A stretch of DNA of 13,296 bases. Source: JADGHX01 sp040255575 (GTDB lineage Bacteria > Pseudomonadota > Gammaproteobacteria > Steroidobacterales > Steroidobacteraceae). The translations under genes were made by a program, and so were the position numbers. The stretch's first letter is position 1. Every line of letters starts with the position of its first letter. The DNA lies in assembly GCA_040255575.1 (NCBI GenBank), contig JBDZVF010000145.1, positions 1 to 13,296 on the forward strand. Reading direction: 5' to 3'. This document shows positions 8,958 through 13,296 of this stretch, piece after piece. Under the pieces are notes generated by a model. That model did not search any database. It had not been told where the DNA came from and worked only from the letters and a program-made list of their open reading frames with translations.

Positions 8958-9545
8958 CTAGCACAAACCCCTGTAGAGCTCGAGGAACCGTTCGGCGGCA
9001 TGCCCGACCGTTTCCTGCCAGGCGTTGGCGGCGCCATCGTCGGCGCCGTCGGTCACGAACTTGATACAACCGAACCTCGCACCCTGCAGCCAACACACCT
9101 TGGCCAACGCGTAAGCCTCCATGTCCACCACGCTGAAGTGGGTCTCCACGTGGCTGGTAGCGAAGGAGTCGCCCGTTCCGCATACGGCTTCGGGCAGGTG
9201 CGTGGCGAGCGAAGGGAACGTGAGCACGTTCGGTGTGGGGTCGAAGGGCGTTGCGCCAGGCTCGAAGCCGAGCGGGCTTGCGTCCATGTCCCGCTGCACG
9301 AAGGTGTGGCACGAGACGAGTTGCCCGCGCTCGAACTGCGCGCTGCCCGCCGTTCCAAAGTTCACGACGAGCGGGAGCGGCAGATTGCGGGCCCGATATT
9401 CGGCCAGCCTCAACGCCAGGTGATACGTCGCATTGATCTTGCCAACACCCGTGTAGAGCACGGGTATCTCTGCGCTCTCGAACAGCGTGCCACCTTCCTG
9501 CGGAAGGGCCATCACCACGAGCGGGCGTGTGGGGTTTTCAGTCAT
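8958..9545 (-). CDS. Nucleoside phosphorylase superfamily protein, MTA/SAH nucleosidase-like
   Basis: Cytoplasmic enzyme of 195 aa, likely to cleave the glycosidic bond of a purine nucleoside such as methylthioadenosine or S-adenosylhomocysteine. Features in order match the MTAN fold: MALPQEGGTL (Glu17, in place of the catalytic-site Glu of GAMEEE), GVGKINAT, VNFGTAGSA, GTGDSF, VVDMEAYALAKVC (ribose-binding Met142-Glu143) and KFVTDGADDGAANAW (Asp166, the general-acid position). All catalytic positions appear filled. It is shorter than E. coli MtnN (about 230 aa), and VDMEAYALA departs from the usual VEMEGAA, so it may be a side branch with another nucleoside as substrate. ATG 9543-9545 has no Shine-Dalgarno and sits in one arm of an inverted repeat. 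It diverges from the transglycosylase gene. Confidence 0.8.
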   Translation of the reverse strand: MTENPTRPLVVMALPQEGGTLFESAEIPVLYTGVGKINATYHLALRLAEYRARNLPLPLVVNFGTAGSAQFERGQLVSCHTFVQRDMDASPLGFEPGATPFDPTPNVLTFPSLATHLPEAVCGTGDSFATSHVETHFSVVDMEAYALAKVCWLQGARFGCIKFVTDGADDGAANAWQETVGHAAERFLELYRGLC

Positions 9546-9590
9546 CGGCGCAAAGGATATCGATTGCGCCGATTCGGCGACACTGTGTCG
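9544..9590. promoter_or_regulatory. Inverted-repeat cluster in the divergent nucleosidase/transglycosylase spacer
   Basis: Three symmetric elements are packed together. ATCGGCGCAA (9544-9553) pairs with TTGCGCCGAT (9564-9573), a perfect 10-base repeat around 10 bases that include GATATC. CGCCGA-T-TCGGCG occupies 9567-9579, and CGACAC-T-GTGTCG occupies 9578-9590. The first covers two bases of the nucleosidase ATG. It could be an operator read as DNA or a hairpin in the nucleosidase leader. That it is regulatory is inference; the symmetry is directly visible. Confidence 0.45.
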
Positions 9591-9636
9591 GCAATAGAGG
9601 CTGGTATGGAGCGGCCCTGGTCGCTACTCTGCATGC

Positions 9637-11619
9637 ATGCGAGCTCTAGTGCTTATTGCGACGTCGACGCTTTCACTTCTTCTGACGGCTTCGGCCGCCG
9701 GTGAGTCGACGGATCCCTACGTCGCTGTGCGCCAGGAATTCCGGGAGGCGTACGCCGCGGTCGACCAATCTCCCGACGGCGCCGCCAGCGACAGCGACAA
9801 GCTGAAAAAGTATCCGATCTATTCCTACCTCCAGGCTGAACGTCTGCGCAAAGCGCTCGAGCCGGACGCAACGGTGTCAGAGGACGTGGACAAGCGCGCT
9901 GGCGCGTTCATCGCCGAGCACGATCCTCAACCCGTGGCGCGGCGTGTGCGCCGGGTGTGGCTCGAAAGCCTGGCGCGGCGAGCGCAATGGGCGCAATTCC
10001 TGCAGGCCTACGAGGGCGCCAACCCCGATGCCGCGCTCCGCTGCCAGAGTTTCGTCGCGCGCATCGCGCTCAACAAAACGGACGGCCTGGTGCGGGATAT
10101 CGCGGCTCAATGGCTCACGCCGCGCAGCCTGCAGGAGTGCCGCATCCCGTTCGACTGGATGAAAGAGCAGGGCGTCCTCACGACGGATCTCATCGAGCAG
10201 CGGGCGCGCCTTGCGCTGAGTGCCGGAAATGCCCCGTTCGCGCGACAGATCATTGCGATGCTGCCGGCGGAGCGCGCGGCCCCTCTGCGCCAGTGGGCGG
10301 CGTTGCTCGAAAAGCCACAACCCAACATCGATGCGCTGATTGCCTCGCCCGGCACGGCTATCGATGACGCCACGTTGCTGGCAGGGTGGTCGCGCCTCGC
10401 GCGCGTGGACCCGAATGGGGCCAAGTCCCGGTACGCGCAGTTCGTGCGCGCACGCGGCCTCAGCGCGCAACGTGCGAGCCCGTACGCGCGAGCACTTGCC
10501 TTACGGCTTGCTTTCAACCGGGACTCCGCCGCGCTCGAGTACTTCCCGCGGGTATCCGTGCCGGATCGTGACGTTCAAACGCTCGAGTGGTGGGCCCGGG
10601 CCGCGCTCTGGGCCGGGGACTGGAAACTCGCCGCCCAGACCATCGCCAGCCTGCCCGAGGCACGACGAGAGACGGCACGCTGGCGCTATTGGGCAGCGCG
10701 AGCCGCCGAGCAGGCGCGCGGCCTGGAGCACGCGCAGCCCCTCTATGAATCCGTGCTGGGTACAGACAACTTTTACTCTGCGATGGCGGCGGGGCGACTC
10801 AAGCGCAGTCTCATGCCGGACGTGCAGCCGTTGCCGGAGGCGCCGGATGTCGCAGCGACCCTCAATCGTGTGCCGGCAGTCGTGCGCGCGAGAGAGCTCT
10901 TCCTGAGCGATCTGCGGCAGGAAGCGTCGACCGAGTGGCAATACGGTTATCAGTCGCTTTCGGAGCAGCAACGGCGGCAGTCCATTCGGGTGCTTGCCGG
11001 GTGGGGCTGGTATGACCAGGCCGTCGCCACAGCCACTGCCGAGCGCGTGTTCAACGATTATGAACTGCTGTATCCGAGGCCGTTCGATGCAGAGGTGGCA
11101 GAAGCCGCTGAGTCGGCGCGTCTGGCACCGGAGCTCGTGTACGGAATCATTCGGCAGGAAAGCTTGTATCGTGCCGATGCCGTCTCGCCGGCGGGCGCGC
11201 GCGGGTTGATGCAGTTACAGGTGGATACGGCACGGCGCACGGCTCGCACGCTCAAGCTGCCGAAGCCGGCGGCGGAAGACTTGTTCGTTCCTTCGATCAA
11301 TACCTCGCTGGGTGCCGGGTACCTGCGCACGCTGCTGGACCGTTTCGAGGGCCAGTTGCCCGTTGCCCTGGCGGGCTACAACGCGGGCCCCAACGCCGCG
11401 GCACGCTGGCTTCCCGAGCAGACCATGGATGCGGATGTCTGGATCGAGAACATTCCCTACGATGAGACTCGCGAATACGTGCAGCGAATCCTCTGGCACC
11501 GCCTGATGTTCTCGTGGCTGGCGGACGAATCCCGCAGCGAGCAGAAGGGCGTCTCGCTCGAGCCCATCAGCGCCCTCAACGCCGGCAGCGCGGACGTGCG
11601 CGGCGCGGGCTCCAGGTAA
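9637..11619 (+). CDS. slt: Soluble lytic murein transglycosylase (Slt70 family)
   Basis: Periplasmic enzyme of 660 aa (E. coli Slt70 is 645) that cleaves the MurNAc-GlcNAc bond of peptidoglycan, forming 1,6-anhydro ends. It begins with a signal peptide (MRALVLIATSTLSLLLTASAAG). Residues ~25-450 form the helical superhelix region with repeated Trp/Ala/Arg-rich helices (e.g. LKKYPIYSYLQAERLRKAL, which opens the Slt70 U domain). The catalytic domain (~485-640) shows LVYGIIRQESLYRADAVSPA with catalytic Glu508, GARGLMQL, GAGYLRTLLDRF, ALAGYNAGPNAAARW (GYN at 580-582) and ENIPYDETREYVQRIL. All motifs are intact. The ATG at 9637 has only a weak ribosome site but gives the natural signal peptide. Its stop lies three bases from the stop of the facing hydrolase gene, with no terminator between. 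Confidence 0.95.
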   Translation: MRALVLIATSTLSLLLTASAAGESTDPYVAVRQEFREAYAAVDQSPDGAASDSDKLKKYPIYSYLQAERLRKALEPDATVSEDVDKRAGAFIAEHDPQPVARRVRRVWLESLARRAQWAQFLQAYEGANPDAALRCQSFVARIALNKTDGLVRDIAAQWLTPRSLQECRIPFDWMKEQGVLTTDLIEQRARLALSAGNAPFARQIIAMLPAERAAPLRQWAALLEKPQPNIDALIASPGTAIDDATLLAGWSRLARVDPNGAKSRYAQFVRARGLSAQRASPYARALALRLAFNRDSAALEYFPRVSVPDRDVQTLEWWARAALWAGDWKLAAQTIASLPEARRETARWRYWAARAAEQARGLEHAQPLYESVLGTDNFYSAMAAGRLKRSLMPDVQPLPEAPDVAATLNRVPAVVRARELFLSDLRQEASTEWQYGYQSLSEQQRRQSIRVLAGWGWYDQAVATATAERVFNDYELLYPRPFDAEVAEAAESARLAPELVYGIIRQESLYRADAVSPAGARGLMQLQVDTARRTARTLKLPKPAAEDLFVPSINTSLGAGYLRTLLDRFEGQLPVALAGYNAGPNAAARWLPEQTMDADVWIENIPYDETREYVQRILWHRLMFSWLADESRSEQKGVSLEPISALNAGSADVRGAGSR

Positions 11620-11622
11620 ACA

Positions 11623-13002
11623 TCAAGGCGGCGCGGACTCAGCATTGTTCTGGCAGGGCCGCGGCATCGCGCCGGCGGCATCGACGATGCACACGGCGGT
11701 CGAGAGCGAGAAGTCCCCGTGGCCGCGTTCGCTGAAGATCACTTCCGAATAGCCGGCTGTGAACGCACCTGAACCCACCGCGTGCGAGCAAACAGATTCG
11801 CTTCCCGAGAGGCGGCAGCGACGACTCGTCCACTTTGCACCTCGAAAATCCTGCGTGGGGCTGCTGGCACTCCAGAACAGCACACGCACCGGCTTTCGCC
11901 CGGCTTGCACCGAAACCTTGAGCGCCTCGCCCGACGCCGTGAAGGCCCAGGACAGCGCGGGAAGTTCCTCTCCGCGGACGGAAGATCGGTGCAGGGCGCT
12001 CAGCGCGGCGATCACACGCTGCAGGTCGCGAATGCTGTGACCCTGGTTGGGCACGTAGAGCACTCGTTTCGGTTCGGGCAGCGCGTCCCAGTATGCGCTC
12101 AGCGCGTCGAGCGGCCAGTAGCGATCATTCGTGCCGAGCAGAATGAGCTTCGGCTGAGTGAGTTGCGTGCGATAGCTGTACGGATCCACCATCCCGAGCA
12201 GCTCGCGTCCCCGATCGGAGTCGAGACGCTCCGGAAGGTGAATCCCCTCGTAATCCTGAATCTGATCCGACAGGCCGCCGAAGGCGTCGTGCTGCAAACG
12301 AATCTGCGTCGGCACGTTCAGCATGTCGATGACCATCGGCGCGACGCTCGCCACGCGGGGATCGCTCGCCGCCGTGAGCCATGACGCCCAGCCGCGTTTG
12401 GATGCACCGGTGACGGTGAAGCGCTCGATGCGCTCGTTCCAGCGCTCCTGTGCGACCGCCTGCACAGTATCCATCGCGCGCATCGCGGCCTTCACCATTG
12501 GCAACAGCAGCGGCCAATCCGATTCACCCGTTTCCAGGTAGCGCTCGAAGGTGTACGCGATGAGCGCGTCCTCACGCCTCTCGAAGATCGGCTGAAAGGG
12601 CACCTGACGTATCACCGCAACCGGGGCGCGGATCGACTCCGCGAGGCGTGTGAAGACACTGGCTTCCCGCGGCAGGTTTGCTGCGCCCGGGGTCTCGTAT
12701 TCGGGCTTCCACCTGCCGCCGTCGATGTAGAGCAGGGCCTGCCGCGAGTGATCCATGTTCTTCGGGCGGAACAGAAAGAGCTGATGCTTCCAGGGAACGT
12801 CCCGCCACGTTTGTGATGTCAGGATGACTTCCAGGTAATGGCCGGAGTGGATGTCACCTGAGCGCACGACGTTCCATTGATAAGTCTCGTCCGGTTGCGT
12901 CACGTATTGCGTCAGCGCGCCCGACGCGTGGGTGACGCCGCAGACCAGAGACAGCGCCACGGCGAGCGCTGCACGATTCCAGGACCAGATGAGATATTTC
13001 AT
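11623..13002 (-). CDS. PhoPQ-activated pathogenicity-related (PqaA-type) alpha/beta hydrolase, exported
   Basis: Exported protein of 459 aa with a signal peptide (MKYLIWSWNRAALAVALSLVCGVTHASG). It matches the PhoPQ-regulated protein family (PqaA of Salmonella): YVTQPDETYQWNVV, HQLFLFRP, ALLYIDGGRWKP, VTGASKRGWASWLTA, DPYSYRTQLTQPKLILLGTN and YVPNQGHSIRDL. The catalytic triad looks complete, with Ser201 in GASKRGW, Asp293 in GTNDRYW and His322 in NQGHS. The C-terminal ~120 residues are probably a beta-rich accessory domain with several Cys. Family members are predicted hydrolases with no settled substrate; in Salmonella the name comes from PhoPQ control, which is not shown here. ATG at 13002 overlaps the preceding gene's TAA by one base (TAATG), implying coupled translation. 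Confidence 0.88.
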   Translation of the reverse strand: MKYLIWSWNRAALAVALSLVCGVTHASGALTQYVTQPDETYQWNVVRSGDIHSGHYLEVILTSQTWRDVPWKHQLFLFRPKNMDHSRQALLYIDGGRWKPEYETPGAANLPREASVFTRLAESIRAPVAVIRQVPFQPIFERREDALIAYTFERYLETGESDWPLLLPMVKAAMRAMDTVQAVAQERWNERIERFTVTGASKRGWASWLTAASDPRVASVAPMVIDMLNVPTQIRLQHDAFGGLSDQIQDYEGIHLPERLDSDRGRELLGMVDPYSYRTQLTQPKLILLGTNDRYWPLDALSAYWDALPEPKRVLYVPNQGHSIRDLQRVIAALSALHRSSVRGEELPALSWAFTASGEALKVSVQAGRKPVRVLFWSASSPTQDFRGAKWTSRRCRLSGSESVCSHAVGSGAFTAGYSEVIFSERGHGDFSLSTAVCIVDAAGAMPRPCQNNAESAPP

Positions 13003-13296
13003 TAGCGAACCGCCGCGAAGTAGTCAGGTCCGACGCGCAGGCCGTGCGTCACGTCGACAGGGAGCGAGAACAACAGAAGAAACGAGAGCGCCGCGTGAGC
13101 GATCCCGATCGCGATCACGTTCTGTGACCGGTGGTACAACGCGCAGGCCAGAATGCCCGCGCAAAGGGTGACCGCCATGAGAAACCCGTTCGGCGCATGA
13201 AACCCTGCGAACGTGGTGGCCGCGGCGGCGGTCGCGGCCGCGGGTCGCTCGAGAATCTCGAGAAACCCGCGATAGAAGAAGCAGAGCAGGCCGTAC
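13002..13296 (-). CDS. Probable CPBP-family intramembrane metalloprotease, C-terminal part, cut by window edge
   Basis: The minus-strand frame is open from the window edge to TAA at 13002-13004, giving the last ~97 residues of a membrane protein. Visible pieces match the CPBP (Abi/CAAX-protease-like) fold: FFYRGFLEILE, like the end of the EExxxR helix; an Ala-rich linker; TTFAGFHAPN, the FxxxH zinc-ligand motif; then GFLMAVTLCAGILACALYH and NVIAIGIAHAALSFLLLF with the later His. The leading Glu pair would lie just outside the window. The tail HGLRVGPDYFAAVR is soluble. Function is inferred from fold only: such proteins process membrane peptides, or serve in bacteriocin immunity. It is translationally coupled to the PqaA-type gene through TAATG. 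Confidence 0.65.
   Translation of the reverse strand, partial: YGLLCFFYRGFLEILERPAAATAAAATTFAGFHAPNGFLMAVTLCAGILACALYHRSQNVIAIGIAHAALSFLLLFSLPVDVTHGLRVGPDYFAAVR

Noticed and set aside
13225..13265. GCGGCC-rich stretch and CTCGAGAA direct repeats near the right edge
   Set aside because: Explained by an Ala-rich linker and by repeated Leu/Glu codons in the membrane protein frame; not an independent repeat element.

Overview
This is a high-GC, gene-dense stretch of a bacterial chromosome. Protein content and style (a GlcNAc-type PTS permease, a cupin-like Fe(II)/2-oxoglutarate oxygenase of a kind seen near sugar-uptake loci in xanthomonads, Slt70, a PqaA-like protein, a DUF4159 protein) suggest a gammaproteobacterium near the Xanthomonadales/Nevskiales/Steroidobacter group. 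That placement is inference; there is no rRNA or other marker gene here. I see no tRNA, rRNA, CRISPR array, insertion sequence or phage gene.

Left part (1-4427, plus strand): a translationally coupled operon. It starts with a PTS Enzyme I cut by the window edge, which may be the tail of a larger EIIA-HPr-EI fusion. Next come a NagE-like EIICB permease with a second, cysteine-less EIIB-like domain, and a cupin-like oxygenase. Enzyme I takes phosphate from PEP, and the permease imports and phosphorylates an amino sugar, probably N-acetylglucosamine. The oxygenase's role is unknown. Next (4496-4839) is a small YCII/DGPF-like gene that appears broken by one frameshift, followed by a hairpin terminator shared with the facing gene.

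Middle part: a minus-strand pair (DUF4159 secreted protein, then DUF2721 membrane protein, 4893-6199) diverges from a soluble hybrid sensor kinase (GAF-PAS-HisKA-HATPase-REC, 6325-8406). The kinase faces a small secreted or lipoprotein gene (8433-8852). That gene lies 105 bases downstream of an MTA/SAH-nucleosidase-like gene (8958-9545). A perfect 29-base palindrome sits in the last codons of the kinase.

Right part: the nucleosidase gene diverges from a soluble lytic transglycosylase (9637-11619). Their shared 91-base spacer is rich in inverted repeats, one of which covers the nucleosidase start codon. The transglycosylase ends three bases from a facing PqaA-type alpha/beta hydrolase (11623-13002). 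The hydrolase overlaps by one base the end of a probable CPBP intramembrane protease that leaves the window at 13296.

No wholly new system is evident. The most original points are the PTS operon with its double EIIB and attached oxygenase, the frameshifted gene, and the two strong palindromes.
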